In this document: positions 1 through 12,184 of the stretch, one piece after another | Numbering within the stretch: the first letter of the stretch is position 1 | How the letters are laid out: each line of letters opens with the position of its first letter | Assembly: GCF_032854445.1 (NCBI RefSeq) | Contig: NC_088295.1 | Span: 72,818,028-72,882,027 of the forward strand | DNA from: Liolophura sinensis | Lineage: Eukaryota; Mollusca; Polyplacophora; Chitonida; Chitonidae | DNA: 64,000 nucleotides | Direction: 5' to 3' | The notes under the pieces: model-generated | Told to the model about the DNA's origin: nothing | Seen by the model: the letters and a program-made list of their open reading frames with translations, nothing else | Database searches by the model: none | Position numbers and translations under genes: made by a program

Positions 1-569
1 TTAGCGATGATTTCATCAGTCATCATGCATGTAGAATAGAAAGAACAATTTGCCCAGGCAGTCAAGTGAGAAAAATTAATTCTAAAGGCTCTAGTCAAGG
101 CTTGTGGCTATCATGAGGCAATTGCTTCGTTGTCCATGTTTTCTGCCTGTCCATTCAGATACAATCCAGATTTTGGATTCACCTGATGCATCGTGTGTGC
201 ACACTGAGATTTTGAAGAGAGAAAAGTCAAGACTTTATCAGGTTTTCTGCAAATAACTAGTCTGAAATTGATTGAAACTTGTAGGAGTGATCTAAAAGAC
301 CCATTTCTTCTCAGTGCACACCAGAAATTTGCACGTGCCGCTTTTGGAGTTGATTTAACGGCTAACTTTGTTCCGCAAATTGCCTTGCGGAACGGACCTA
401 CCGCGTTTTTGAACTCGGCGATGAAACATTGAGGCAGTTAAATAACAGAATTGTTGAAAATAAATCTAGACTTCAAATTCAACTAGTTTAAATTTTCGTG
501 CAGGGTAGAACTCTAAAGTGGAGTGTTGGAACCAATTGTTCAATATGTCTGATCTGTTATGTGTTTCAG
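1..569 (+). other. DARS1: Probable DARS1 intron, no exon recognised
   Basis: The first recognisable DARS1 exon begins at 570 after a TTTCAG acceptor and starts about 140 residues into the protein family, so the gene must continue to the left. I searched this stretch for the preceding anticodon-binding-domain exon and did not find a convincing one. It is read as intron. Confidence 0.55.
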
Positions 570-3500
570 ACATGGGTGGTGAGTCAGGCATGTCCGCGAT
601 TACCTTTACTTATTGAGGATGCATCACGACCAGACACTGATGATGTAAGTCGGGTCTCTTTTCTCCTGGCATTTTTTTTAGCCCGTTAGCTGATATCTTA
701 AAATATAGTTTTTCTTTATTATACATGCATATATATTTATACAATTTTCTAGATTATATATTATAAATATATTGCGAATTTCGACTGACATTAGTGTTAT
801 TTTAGCTGGTTTTAAACATGTGTCTATTTTTTTTTTATTTTAGATGTTCTTATTATCATATTAAAAAACCATTCATTGGCTCATACTTTAGACTGATTTT
901 TTTCACAATATGGCCGAAATACTGCCACTGTGACATTAAGCCATAATCATTCATAATCCACAACCAAAAAACATTGGAGTTACACGTATACAATATGCGG
1001 GACTGTGAATCCGTTCAGTTCTGGAAAGGAGTATGTAATTTTATAATAGCTTGTTATAAAAACAAGTATGGTATCAATCTCCTTCCAGGAATTGGCCAAA
1101 GTGAATCAGGACACACGATTGGACAACCGAGTACTGGACCTGAGGACAACAACTAACCAGGCTATTTACCGATTAGAGGCGGGCGTCTGTAGGCTCTTCA
1201 GAGAGTTCCTCACATCACAAGGATTTGTTGAAATTCACACACCTAAAATTATCTCAGGTAAGTGCATTACATCACTGAAAGATTGAACATTTGTAGCCAG
1301 TGTGTGGGACAATCTGTTGATCTTGGTGCAACAATATTGCTTGTAATATGGTCAAATGCATTTCCTTGATTGACATTTCATCAAAGTTGCCAGATATATT
1401 GGATGTGGGGGCCTCCATGGCTGAAGGGATTAGCACGCCACCACAGCGAAATGACCCATGGGCCTCTCACCAATGTGGTCGCTGTGAGTTCAAGTCCAGC
1501 TCGTGCTGGCTTCCTCTCAGGTCATACGTGGGAAGGTCTGGAAGCAACCTGTGGATGGTCATGCGTTTCTTCCAGGCTCTGCCTGATTTCCTCCCACCAT
1601 GATGCTGGCAGCTGTCATATAAGTGAAATATTCTTGAGTACAACGTAAAACACCTATCAAAGAAATAAATAAATATACTGGCAGTGCCCAGAGAACCCTG
1701 TGAAGCCAGATATATTGGCTATGCCCAAAGAACCTTGGGAAGCCATATATATATAGTGGCTATGCCCAAAGAACCTTGGAAAGACAGATATATTGGCCAT
1801 GCACAAAGAACCTTGTGAAGCCAGATTGCCCATTTAACCTTCTATTGCAGCCAGACGTTATCATAATTTATGATTGTTTCAAGTGAGATCATATTTAATA
1901 CCTTGAAGATGAAAGATGTAGGTATTTATTATTAGAGCAATATTAATGTCATACTAGTATTATTAATTATGTTGTGTATATGTTTTTAGCTGCATCGGAA
2001 GGAGGGGCCAATGTGTTTGAAGTGAGTTATTTCAAAGGCAGTGCGTACTTAGCTCAATCTCCTCAGCTGTACAAGCAGATGGCTATCTGTGCTGACTTTG
2101 ACAGGGTCTTCACAGTGGGTGGAGGTGAGTTCTCAACCAGACATGGCCATAAAATTTTGTCAAAAAATTTTATGTTATGAATATGATAGATATTTTTATC
2201 GCTTGATAGATAAAAACTTTTGTCAAAAAATTTTATGTTATGAATATGATAGATTTTACTTTCTTAGATGTCCTTATATACCTGCACATACGTCTTTAAA
2301 GGCAGTGAACTATTTTCCATTAGCAAACATTCCAGCAGTTTCTTGCCCTGTTTCCGAATGCAAGCATGCTTCAGTAAGTTTGTCATTTGTTTTTATGCAG
2401 TGATACATACACACATGCACAATTCACCTTAAACATTAAGTCACTATACATGCATCTAGTTACTTGTGTACATGCCCGCTCTCCCTCTCTTAGTTTTCAG
2501 GGCAGAAGACTCCAATACTCATCGTCACTTGACAGAATTTGTGGGGCTGGATTTAGAAATGGCTTTCCGGTGGCATTACCACGAGGTGGTGGACCTTATC
2601 GGGGATATGTTCGTCAACATTTTTAAGGGACTACGTGACCAGTAAGCGTACTTTCCATGTTTCTAATCCGTAGGTTGTACTGACTGTTCTGTCAATCTCA
2701 CTGCCTTGGAATACAGGCCCCAAATTCATGTAGAACTGAAGCCAGCTTTGTGATTTTATTGCAGGCCATTTTCTGTATAATTCAATTTTCTTTGTGTTCA
2801 AGCGATAACAAGCTTTCCGATTGGTAAATTTTTTGCATTCATACCTCGATGAACCTAAGAAATATTTATGCACAGCGGTTTTAGTATCAACTGCTTCACG
2901 GATTCATACAGTTTGCACAACGGTTTTAGTATGAACCGCTTCACGGATTCATACAGTTTGCACCGCAGTTTTTTTGTTCATACCTATTGAACTGAAAAAC
3001 AGTAACAGTCAATCCTTAAATATTTCTTGCAAAAAGTTGGATGATTTTTGTGTAATACTATTACTATCTCCATCCCCATCTAACAGACAGCAACTGTATC
3101 TCTATCATGCAAGTTGACTGTGGACTGTAAAGTGTTGTTTTTTGGATGTTTCAGATTTTCAGAAGAGATTGAAACGGTAGGCAGACAGTACCCTTCTCTT
3201 CCTTTCAAGTTTTTGGAACCAAGGTGAGAACTAGTCTGCAGATTTCTAGGGCTTGTTGAACAGGTTGAAAAGCCTGGAATTTGAAAATGACTTTCAGTAT
3301 TCAGCTGGTCGTCTGGCCTAAGAAGTGCTCTTCCGCACAAAAAATGAATAATGGAGGGTCAAAACATCGCCTGAGTACGGTTGTCAAGCATTTACAGCAG
3401 TTTAGCTTGCCACTATTTTCGACGCTTTTGTGTTTGTCGAAACGAAAGCTTATAAGCATTATGCTGAGCAGCTCAAAAAGGGCAAAAAAAAAACAGCCCA

Positions 3501-6057
3501 TGTCAACGCAGCCTCAGCTAAAAGTTGCCACTCCACTACATTTCTCGGGATAAGTTCTCCGGTGGCATCTTCTTTAACAACAACAACATTATCTCTAGCC
3601 GATCGTTCTGACTCGATTACAAAATCCGACTATCATTCAGCGGTAGAAACTTGGATTGAGGAAATTGGCAGCCAGCCTGATGTGGCAACATCAATTGTAC
3701 AGAACCCCAGAACTTATGAATGCTGTGTCATGGCAAAATCATTTCTGGCAATGCAGAAGCGTTGGCAGTCAAGGGCCTGCGGCCCCCAAACCCCCATTTG
3801 TTTCGTTCTCATCCAGTGGTGACCTACTGGGAGAGGGGTAGAAATAAAGTGCCTTGGAAATCTATCTCCAGTGCATTAAGTGTGACGTTGACCACCGTTC
3901 ACTCACCTTTAATGGCTTGACCCCAGGGGCTAAAGCTAAACACCCCGTGGAGCCATGGAATAGTGTTCCAGTTCTCTAAAAGGCCTATCGTAAAATCTAG
4001 GCTACAGTGTTGTATTTTTTCTTTATTGAGTGTAACTGTTCTCGTCGGTGTAAAGCTGAGATAATGCTCATGTGAAGTAATACACCAATCAGTCAGTCTA
4101 AGGCCAAAGTAGGTTGAGGAGGGTTTCAGTCTTTGTTTTTTCTGTCTGCCCCAGAATCATGTCTGTTTCTTGCGTCACACTGCAGGCCTGACAGTTAGGC
4201 ACAACAACGCGAGTCATAGCACACACTTGTATCCTTGCAAGGTTTCATTCTTTGAAATAGTAATTGGAAAGAAGGAAAGCAGAGCACGATGGTGTTTATA
4301 AGAAAGGCAGTGAGGCGCAGTTTTATAAGGGCAGGGCGCTGTGCTCCTCCAAAAACGCCTAGCGAGGGATCTGATATATGGTGAATTATGTGTGTTGTTT
4401 TTGATCACACAACAGAATTTAGTTTTAGAATTTGTGAATCATGTGTATATGACATACTGGTATTGTATTTCAGTATATAATTAGTGCTTTGATTTTTAAT
4501 TTGGAAATTCGACACCACATGTATTGTGACTGAGGCTTTCTGTCCACACATTATTTTTGCAATTTCAGCTTACGTCTGGAGTTTCCAGAGGCTGTCAAAA
4601 TGTTACGTGAGAATGGCGTAGAGATAGGGGATGAAGATGACCTCAGCACACCAGCAGAGAAGTTCCTTGGAAAACTAGTCAAAGCGAAGGTAAATATATA
4701 CCTGTCTCTTCTCTTAGTACCAAAGTCTTTGTGACCAGTTTAAAATACTTATTTTATCCACAAATGTTTGAATACATAACTTGTGCTCAGTAGAAATTTC
4801 CGTTATATACATGTATCTGATTGTCTTAACTGACTTCCTTGCGATGCATTCAAAGATTTAAAATACTAGTAACACAGTTTACAACTTCCTTTTCAGTACG
4901 ACACTGATTTTTATATCCTGGACAAGTACCCTTTAGCTGTCCGACCGTTCTACACCATGCCTGATGCCAATAACCCAGTAAGTGTTTATCCTAATATTAT
5001 AGCTTCATATTCAGGTGCCGTGAGGTATCCTCTTGTAAACTAAACTTTAAATTTTGATACTGTACATCAGGTCACTTTGTTCATGTGTTTCCTACACATA
5101 GGCTCTGACCTTCATGTAGAATTTACTACCACCACTGCATGCCATTCAACATTGATTCTGTACAACCCAAGCCTTTAGGGAATTGATCAAAAGTCAGAAC
5201 ATTTGAAATGAACTACTGAGTGTGCGCGGGCAAAGGACTTTTTAAATTGTCTTGGAGGTTGAACCAATGTGTAAAGTCCAGAAGAATCAGGAGGCTGATT
5301 CAACAAAGCCATTCTTGACTTGTGTAGAAACTTAAAACCACAATACACTATGCAGTGTATGGCCACGTAGTTTCTCATTTTGATATATATCCATGTTAAC
5401 ACAACACTGGTTAAGTGTTCCCAATTTAAACCCTGTGGTCTAAAAACAAAAATTTAATAACATTTTCACACTTACATGGAACTGGAGTGTACTTGGCCAG
5501 TTCAATGGTCCTGCTTTTTGAGCACTGCCTTAAGTTAAAGTGCTTGGTGTATTAATTAATTTAAGTAATTAAATATTCTGCAATTAAGGTTTACTTAAAA
5601 AGAGAATTTTTTTTTTTTTTTTTACACTTGACATATACTAAATTGTAAATCTGATACAAATGTTCGGATGCTGCTGGACCATTAAAGGAAAAGATAACTC
5701 AAGACCAAATGTACATACATAATGTTAATAAAGTACCCCACAGGAAGTATGCCAAGCATAACTCTGTACTTTTGTGGTTTTGCTCAGCCAAGATATCACA
5801 GTTCAAAGTAAGCCAAATTCACATTGCAAGAACTGAAAGCTCCACACATGAGTTATTTCTATAAGCCAAGAACATTGCTGTTTTTTTCACCTGTTTTGTC
5901 TTTTAACATCTTTTGATCCTGGTCCTAACCTGCTGAATCCCATGGTCTCATAATTCCTGATTAAAAGTTGATTTGTACAGTTACTAAGCAAGTCATAAAA
6001 AAAATGTTCCTAGGCATTTAGATCTGTTTCCACCTCTCTACACACACACACACACAC

Positions 6058-6134
<77 letters not shown>

Positions 6135-7270
6135 TATACATATATATATGTATCAGGATATTATCATTTGCTGTCTTTTAAAAACTTATAACTCTTATAA
6201 CCAATAATGTGTACAGGAGATGTACTACATGTATTTGGGCTTCAGTTAATGTTTTTACTTGATCTAACTCTTTCGTCAACAGAAATACAGCAATTCCTAT
6301 GACATGTTCATGAGAGGGGAAGAAATTCTCTCTGGAGCACAGAGGGTACATGACGCTGAGTTTTTATCCAAAAGGGCATCGGAAATGGGTGTGGGTAAGT
6401 AGCACTGGATTGATGTTGTAATGGGAACCAGAAATGGTTGTGGGTAAGTAGCACTGGGTTGATGTTGTAATGGGAACCAGAAATGGGTGTGGGTAAGTAG
6501 CACTGGGTTGATGTTGTAATGGGAACCAGAAATGGGTGAAGTATTTCATGGAATATCCCATACTTTTCTTGAACATTTTAGTATAGTGGGAACCTGACAT
6601 GCATGGAGGCAGAAATCAGACCTTCAAGTTTCCTCACTGACACAAAATGTTGCTTTCCAAGTCCTGTAGACCTCAGCTGGTAACTTGAAGATAAGATATT
6701 GCGAATTTCTGTTGATTGATCTTCAGATCTTATGCAGAGTATTGCAACATTATGTGAAGATAGGATGTGACTGTACATTAATGTTATACCATCTTCAGTG
6801 CAGAGCTAGTAATCTTCTGTTTTGTTTATACATTTCTATGTGAAGACATTTTTTATATCTTCTTCTTGGTTTCAGACCTGGAAAAGATCAAGTCCTACAT
6901 CGACTCTTTCAAGTTTGGGTCGCCTCCTCATGCTGGTGGGGGAATAGGTAAGTTTGGAATTGGTGTCGTGCACAAACTTTCTAAATAATGAAAAACATAA
7001 TTTACTTAAACAGCTATTGCAACGTGTTTCATTAGTTGTGAATACATATGTATTATGAATTACTGTTTTACTTGGGGTTTTCCTTGCTAACTGTTACATA
7101 CATTGTGTAAGTCTTCTGAGCTAAAACTGTGCAGGTGATTTTATAAGACTTTATATGGCTTTTTTGTTTGTGTTTTAGGGTGTGAGCGAGTGACCATGCT
7201 GTATTTGGGACTGGACAATATCAGGAAGGCCTCCATGTTTCCACGAGACCCCAAGCGCCTTACCCCATGA
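570..7270 (+). CDS. DARS1: Cytosolic aspartate--tRNA ligase, C-terminal 357 residues (10 exons)
   Basis: Class IIb synthetase that charges tRNA-Asp with aspartate in the cytosol. Exons: 570-644, 1089-1257, 1990-2124, 2494-2641, 3155-3223, 4569-4689, 4897-4977, 6283-6394, 6876-6947 and 7179-7270. All have GT..AG ends, the phases join exactly, and together they make 1074 nt ending in TGA. Visible landmarks in order: [11 protein letters not shown] at the start of the catalytic domain; [26 protein letters not shown]; motif 2 ([15 protein letters not shown]); [21 protein letters not shown]; the [11 protein letters not shown] loop; motif 3 (GIGCERVTM); and the terminal PRDPKRLTP. This matches animal cytosolic AspRS (about 500 residues) throughout, not the mitochondrial enzyme. 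The N-terminal tRNA-binding domain is outside the window. One oddity: the residue before VFRAED is Gly, where relatives I recall have Pro. The intron after the eighth listed exon starts with a triplicated donor. Confidence 0.96.
1406..1674 (+). mobile_element. tRNA-derived SINE (family A), DARS1 intron
   Basis: About 270 bp running from a tRNA-like head to a tail ending AAATAAATAAAT. A box-B-like GAGTTCAAGTCC lies in the head, and the tail carries the family-conserved block around TGAAATATTCTTGAGTA. The A-box-like part is degenerate here. The same head and tail recur at 22401, 25836 and 54017 (reverse). Confidence 0.85.
1674..1823 (+). repeat. Tandem repeat, about 37 bp x 4, DARS1 intron
   Basis: Four imperfect copies of a unit containing TATATTGGC and CCCAAAGAACCTTG lie directly after the SINE tail. 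The copies differ by a few substitutions and one AT expansion. Confidence 0.8.
2156..2254 (+). repeat. Direct duplication, 62 bp apart, DARS1 intron
   Basis: A 37-base segment, TTTTGTCAAAAAATTTTATG plus the following ATATGATAGAT stretch, occurs at about 2156 and again at about 2218. It is an intronic tandem duplication. A similar two-copy 45-bp repeat (CGGTTTTAGTAT...CGGATTCATACAG) lies at 2870-2960. Confidence 0.75.
2870..2960 (+). repeat. Tandem duplication, 45 bp x 2, DARS1 intron
   Basis: Two copies of a unit starting GCACA(G/A)CGGTTTTAGTAT and ending CATACAGTTT lie head to tail at 2870 and 2915, with about three differences between them. Confidence 0.75.
3430..3822 (+). other. Unassigned 130-codon open frame inside a DARS1 intron
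   Basis: An open frame of 130 codons with a Lys-rich start and a Ser/Thr-rich middle sits in the 1.3-kb intron between the DARS1 exons ending at 3223 and starting at 4569. I recognise no domain. The G/C-rich CCTGCGGCCCCCAAACCCCC near its end looks like repeat DNA, so this may be part of an old transposon rather than a gene. It may also be chance. Confidence 0.2.
6041..6150 (+). repeat. (CA)n/(TA)n microsatellite
   Basis: A CA run is followed by more than 60 bases of perfect TA and then mixed CA/TA, within the DARS1 intron upstream of the exon at 6283. Confidence 0.95.
6381..6539 (+). repeat. 49-bp tandem repeat that carries a DARS1 splice donor in each copy
   Basis: The end of the coding exon 6283-6394 and the first part of its intron are repeated. 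The donor GTAAGTAG occurs at 6395, 6444 and 6493, exactly 49 bp apart, each preceded by (T)GTGG. A fourth, partial copy loses the donor (GAAATGGGTGAAG). Only use of the first donor keeps the reading frame: 49 and 98 are not multiples of three. Confidence 0.92.
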
Positions 7271-7800
7271 GGACGCAGTGCCCATTTCCCTGCATGACAC
7301 CCAGAAGAGGCACTTCAACTTTTGCAGTATAAGGGCAAAACTCAGCATTCAATGTTAGACTTTTGAAGTCGAGCTTCCGCGTGAAGCAGATCCTGTTTGG
7401 TAGTATTGGATATCTGGAAAGTATATTGTATAATTGAAAAAAATCCATGTATAAAAACTTTGAGTCTAGAAAGATTTTTATAAGTGACTGAATTATGAAA
7501 TGTATATCATGGTATGCTGTTCATGGTTCACTGCCTTGGATGATCTACTTGATGATTTCCTCTTCGTGGACAAGCTTCGTTTGCTGTGATAATATTCACT
7601 TCATGGGGCAATGATATTGAACTGAATTTAAGACTGGAAGATAATTGTTAACATTATTTATAAGAAAGTGTTTACCACCTCTGTTTTGCATACTTATCAA
7701 TCAGACTTCATGTGTTTTGAGGTCGCTGTCTCGATTGTACTGGTCATAGCAGTATGTGTATTTTGATAAATAAAAATACAGTTTTACCATTGCATATTTT
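7271..7800 (+). other. DARS1: DARS1 3'UTR and poly(A) signal
   Basis: After the TGA at 7268-7270 there is no further coding match. The first strong AATAAA is at 7769-7774, within TAAATAAAAATA, and is the likely poly(A) signal. A second AATAAA lies about 50 bp further on. Confidence 0.65.
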
Positions 7801-8008
7801 CATGTTATTGTTTCACTAAATAAATGCTGAATACAATTGTTCTGTAGGGAACTTCATAAATATTTCTTCATAAATTATCTTCTTTCTTTTAGTTTTTATT
7901 GAATGTTTACAAGATCATTTTTCCCCAGAAATGGTGAGTTCTGCACAGATTTGAAGTGGAGACATGTCATCAGCCTATTCAAAGTGATGGGCTAAGTAAT
8001 CATGTTTG

Positions 8009-8133
8009 ACAGCAACCTGCGGATGGTTGTGGGCTTCCCCTGGGCTCTGCCATGATTCCTCACACCATAATGCTGGTTGCTGTGGTGTAACTGAAATATT
8101 CTTGAGTAGGGCGTAAAACAGGTAAATAAATAA
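8009..8133 (+). mobile_element. 5'-truncated SINE family A fragment
   Basis: It starts inside the element at CAGCAACCTGCGGATGG and runs through the conserved tail (TGAAATATTCTTGAGTA) to GGTAAATAAATAAG. The tRNA-like head is missing. Confidence 0.8.
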
Positions 8134-9120
8134 GTACTGGAGAAGCTGCTATTAGGATACTTCAACTGGATTTAATTATCATGGTGTTTTCGTGTGATGT
8201 TTGAGTTGAGCAGCATTGTAAACTTGCTGGAATTGCTGGTGTTATATTGCTACAAGTACATATGATCCTGAAATGATCCGAAATAATGTTGCCAGTCACG
8301 AACGTATACCTATGTAAGTGAAAAATTCTTCTGTATGGTGTCAACAACAAATAAATAGAATGATAAAGGTGAAAACCTGGTCACACCGTTGTTCGTGGAA
8401 CCATTTACATCGTGTGATCTTTATTTGGCTCTAAGACACATCCTTCCGGACCGTCTGTGTTCAGCGGTGTCCACTGCCTGAATGAATGGATAATGATAGC
8501 TTAACCCCATTTCGGCAGTACATGAATTGCCCTCGACCAGATGGGCTCCCAACTCCAGCTGGGTTCACGTTAATCTTTCCAATGAGGTTACAGGTTCAAA
8601 TGCAGCTCTCGCAGGTTCAATTGCGAGTACTACTCTGGAAATTCGGCAGGTGTCTGGTTGACATCGGTCATTTCGACGCCCCCACCCCCGTCATCATGCA
8701 CACACGTACCTGATAGACCTATCCGTCGAATGACGGTAGGCCTACGTGGCGTCGGCCAATCTGCACACAGTGCGTAGATTTTCTCCTGGGCTGTGCGTCA
8801 TTTTTATGTATTTTTAAGTACATGTATCACGTGTGGTTATGTCTTATGTCTGTATAGGGCAGTGGAAAAGACCTGTGTTAATGCATTGGTGTGCTAGAGA
8901 CATAGTTTGATTAGGTCGGCACCATTTGGTTTGCAAAACATATATTATATGAACGTGTAAGTACCAATTAGTATATTTTATAAAGATACTTTAGTATCGG
9001 TATAAGCGCAAATTGTTCTGCTATATACCAATAAACGCCAATATTATAATTTTCATATCTGATTGATATTTAAAGTCCTGATTAAGAATTCTGTAGTTAA
9101 CAGGCATATAATACGTGTAT
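8134..9120. other. Intergenic spacer, nothing recognised
   Basis: Spacer between DARS1 and SENP1. The short open frames have no family resemblance and no splice-consistent neighbours. Confidence 0.5.
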
Positions 9121-9260
9121 GTGTACGACGTAGCACATATAGGTTGGTGTGTACGACATAGCGCATTTAGGTTCGTGTGTACGACATAGCACATATAGGT
9201 TTGTGTGTACAACATAGCACATATAGATTGGTGTGTACGACATAGCACATATAGGTCTAT
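9121..9260 (+). repeat. 28-bp minisatellite, 5 copies
   Basis: Five near-identical units of GTGTACGACATAGCACATAT plus AGGTTGGT, differing by single bases. Because the array happens to be free of stops on the reverse strand, it creates a spurious 140-codon frame (9021-9443). Confidence 0.88.
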
Positions 9261-9778
9261 TTTAGGACCATTTACTGATATATAAAATGGATACGAAAGC
9301 GCCAATGTTAGTGACTGAGCATACAAGCGCCAGCTGCATTGAGCACAACAACTGGTCTTGGTAAGTTGGTGTGCTGTTAAAGATATGGGTACTAAAGTCG
9401 TGAAACAGTTATTGTTATTGTATGCATGCGCATGTATACGCATGCTCTATTAGTATAGAATTAGTGTGGGTGGGTAAGGGTACGAGTACAGACGTACTGT
9501 AATTCTTCCTAACTTTGGGACAGATATTAGTAGTATTGAAAGTAGAATATTACATTTCTTTACCAGCCTTTTGGTCAAATAAATATATGAGTATGTTGTT
9601 CATTAGATTGTGTAAACATGTGAGAAAATTTTTTTACATATATATTAGCTAAAATGAGCAGACCAGGTGTCCCAAATTTCACAAGAAAAAGGGTAGTTTA
9701 TTTATAGTCTGTAAGTAGCGTCAGTCAGAGGAAGAGACACCCAATCTTAAAATTGTTTCATTCCAACGTGGAAGATAG

Positions 9779-9880
9779 TGGGTTTTCCTCGTATTCTGTC
9801 CGATTTTCTCCCATCATGTATTACTGGCTGTCGTCGTATATAAGTGAAATATCTTGAATTAATAAATCAATTAATCAACA
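9779..9880 (+). mobile_element. Degenerate SINE family A tail
   Basis: Recognisable by TTTTCTCCCATCATG, CTGTCGTCGTATATAAGTG and AATATCTTGA followed by AATAAATCAATTAATC. It is diverged and lacks the head. Confidence 0.6.
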
Positions 9881-10175
9881 ATAACTGTTAACTGTGTATA
9901 TAGATACCGCTGCCGCTCATGCAAGCAACAAAATGATACAACAAAATAGTCTAAAACATGTGTAAAATTGATAAAAAGAGGCAGTTACCTTCATATAAAG
10001 TGAATTCGATAGAATCCAGTGATACAAGTATCATAGCCAATATACATGGAGATCTATTGTTTCTTGAAAAACATTGGATTTTACTCACTAGTATATGTAC
10101 ATTTGTTGAGCGAACAATAGGTGGATAGAATCATGGAAGTAGATTATTCAGGTACCTTCGTGATAGAATTCACTT

Positions 10176-10475
10176 TGATAAAAAATTTTCAGTCATATGA
10201 CGACGAAGGAATCCTTAGAGTGCATGTAATGTGCTTCCTTGTTGCAGGACGGATTTCTACCGCTAGTGCTGCTTCACTGAGACGCCTTACCGAATGCAAG
10301 TAAACGCCCCCGCCCGAGCAATTATACTGATACGGATCAACCAGTCCTTGCACTATCCCCTTAATGCTGAAGGCCAAGCGAGGAAATTACAACTTCCTCT
10401 TTTTAAAGTCTTATGTGTGACTCGACCGAGGATTGACCCTGGATCTACCGCTCCCGAAGCGGACGCTGAGGTTCG
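10176..10475 (-). mobile_element. Second SINE family (family B), reverse orientation
   Basis: Read on the minus strand it contains a GGTCGAGTCAC box-B-like segment, then GGGGCGTTTACTTGC, CAGCACTAG, CATGCACTCTAAGGA, CCTTCGTCGTCATATGACTG and an A-rich end. The GGACTCCTTC..CATATGACT tail is shared with the copies at 17576 and 19331. It differs from family A. Confidence 0.65.
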
Positions 10476-11675
10476 AAAAGGTGATACATAAACAAAGTTA
10501 ATGTCCATTATACCACACTGAGTTATGTGCATGCAGTGCAAGATCCAAAAAATTTGAAGTGTAACTGGCCGCAGATATCAGTTAACTCTAGGTTACAGCA
10601 CGGCGTACATGCATGTGTCGTAAGTAACTCATATATATAGCCTGTGTATGCATTCAAAGACGAAACAGTGAAGCTTATGTATGTAATCATATGTCTCCGC
10701 AAATGCTTATGAACTTTTTTTATGAAGTCCCCATAATTAAGTTAAATCTAACATGGTCCACATTTTCCACCACTATACCACGGCGGTCTACCTACATGTA
10801 GACGTATGTTGTACATGTTCGTAAGTTCATATTGAGATACACAGACTGTAAAATGCATGCACCATAACAACAAAATTTCTTCTGATGAACTTAGGTTTGC
10901 CTGTGATGTAACATATTTATATACATGAATATGCCATTAGATGTACATAGCACGTGTGGCGTATGTGCAAAATTTTACAATTCAAAACTTGACAGCAATG
11001 TACGTATGTCCCATGCGTGGGGATAAAATGCCTTGATCTAGTGGAAATATATGGTATAAAGAAAAGATTAAAGAATACACCCCAAAAGCGCTTGTTGTAT
11101 CCCCAGTACAAACTTAAAGAGGATGTGCAGGAGATTTTTGGCCAAAAAAACAAAACAAAACAAAAAACAACATATTCGCTTATTAAATCAAATGTTTTGT
11201 ATTTACCAAGAATATCTCAAATTATAGCCTTTCTAGGTCTAAATATCTGATTCATACATCTGAACAATAAGCCCTGTATATAATCTTAAAATAATTCTAA
11301 AATTATATTGTGCGACTCGCTTTATAAATTTTAGAAGCTTTATTACAAATGTTGAATGGTAATTGGAGCATAGATGGGACTGATAATTTGTAAAAGATAA
11401 TCAGGCTCTACTTCGGCTATTCTAAAATAATAGCAAAATTTCGACTGGATTTGCACTGCTCTATCTTTTTTCAAAAATCGCTGGTTTACAGACTCTTTAA
11501 TGTATACGTCAGGTATACGTCAGATCGAGTTTATTCGGACTCGATCGAGATCAGTGTCTGCTGTCATGTGTTTTTCACACGCCATCTAATTTACACCAGG
11601 CAAAGGGTTAAACAGCAAAGCGGTACTGTTTCCAAATATGAGCCAATGAAAACAAGAGTTCGTTGCACACCTCAA
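10476..11675. other. Intergenic spacer, nothing recognised
   Basis: AT-rich sequence with several short open frames that resemble nothing. There are no splice-consistent exons. Confidence 0.5.
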
Positions 11676-11960
11676 GCTGACGGCCAAGTCACTTTCGTCA
11701 TGCTTTCAGGGAAGATAGCATCGGGACAAATTGGCCTGGTGATCGTAGCAATGTCCTGGCGTAGCAAATTATGGGGCTCTGTCGTTGAGCGAGAAAATAG
11801 GAAAAGGTATTGTACTAGCTGACGGCCAAGTCACTTTCGTCATGCTTTCAGGGAAGATAGCATCGAGACAAATTGGCCTGGTGATCGTAGCAATGTCCTG
11901 GCGTAGCAAATTATGGGGCTCTGTCGTTGAGCGAGAAAATAGGAAAAGGTATTGTACTAG
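11676..11960 (+). repeat. 142-bp tandem duplication upstream of SENP1
   Basis: GCTGACGGCCAAGTCACTTT at 11676 recurs at 11818, and the two 142-bp units are almost identical (for example CGGGACA against CGAGACA). The array ends about 225 bp before the SENP1 start codon, so it may lie in or next to the promoter. Confidence 0.9.
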
Positions 11961-12184
11961 TCTATCCAAAAGACTTTCAACAGGTGGTACGAAATCGGTA
12001 AATAAAACGAGTAAATCCAATCACTAAACAACAACTGACAGAATCTATGGAGGTTTTATACAGGGTTATCTCCCTTATAACTGAGCTTTTCTCTTTCCGT
12101 TTTGGCGTGAAGAGAGATTGAATTTGATGTAGTCTTATTAACAATTGATCGTATTAGTTTTGTTTCGTGTTCTGGAGTCTGGAA
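11961..12184 (+). promoter_or_regulatory. Probable SENP1 promoter and 5'UTR
   Basis: Placed only by position: it separates the 142-bp repeat from the ATG at 12185. No TATA box is evident. The sequence includes pyrimidine-rich stretches such as CTTTTCTCTTTCCG. Confidence 0.4.

Noticed and set aside
974-1010. L-E-L-H-V reading resembling a DARS1 segment upstream of the first exon
   Set aside because: It lies downstream of the exon that should follow it (570-644) and lacks clean splice sites. Coincidence.
9021-9443. 140-codon minus-strand frame
   Set aside because: Produced by the 28-bp minisatellite; no recognisable protein.
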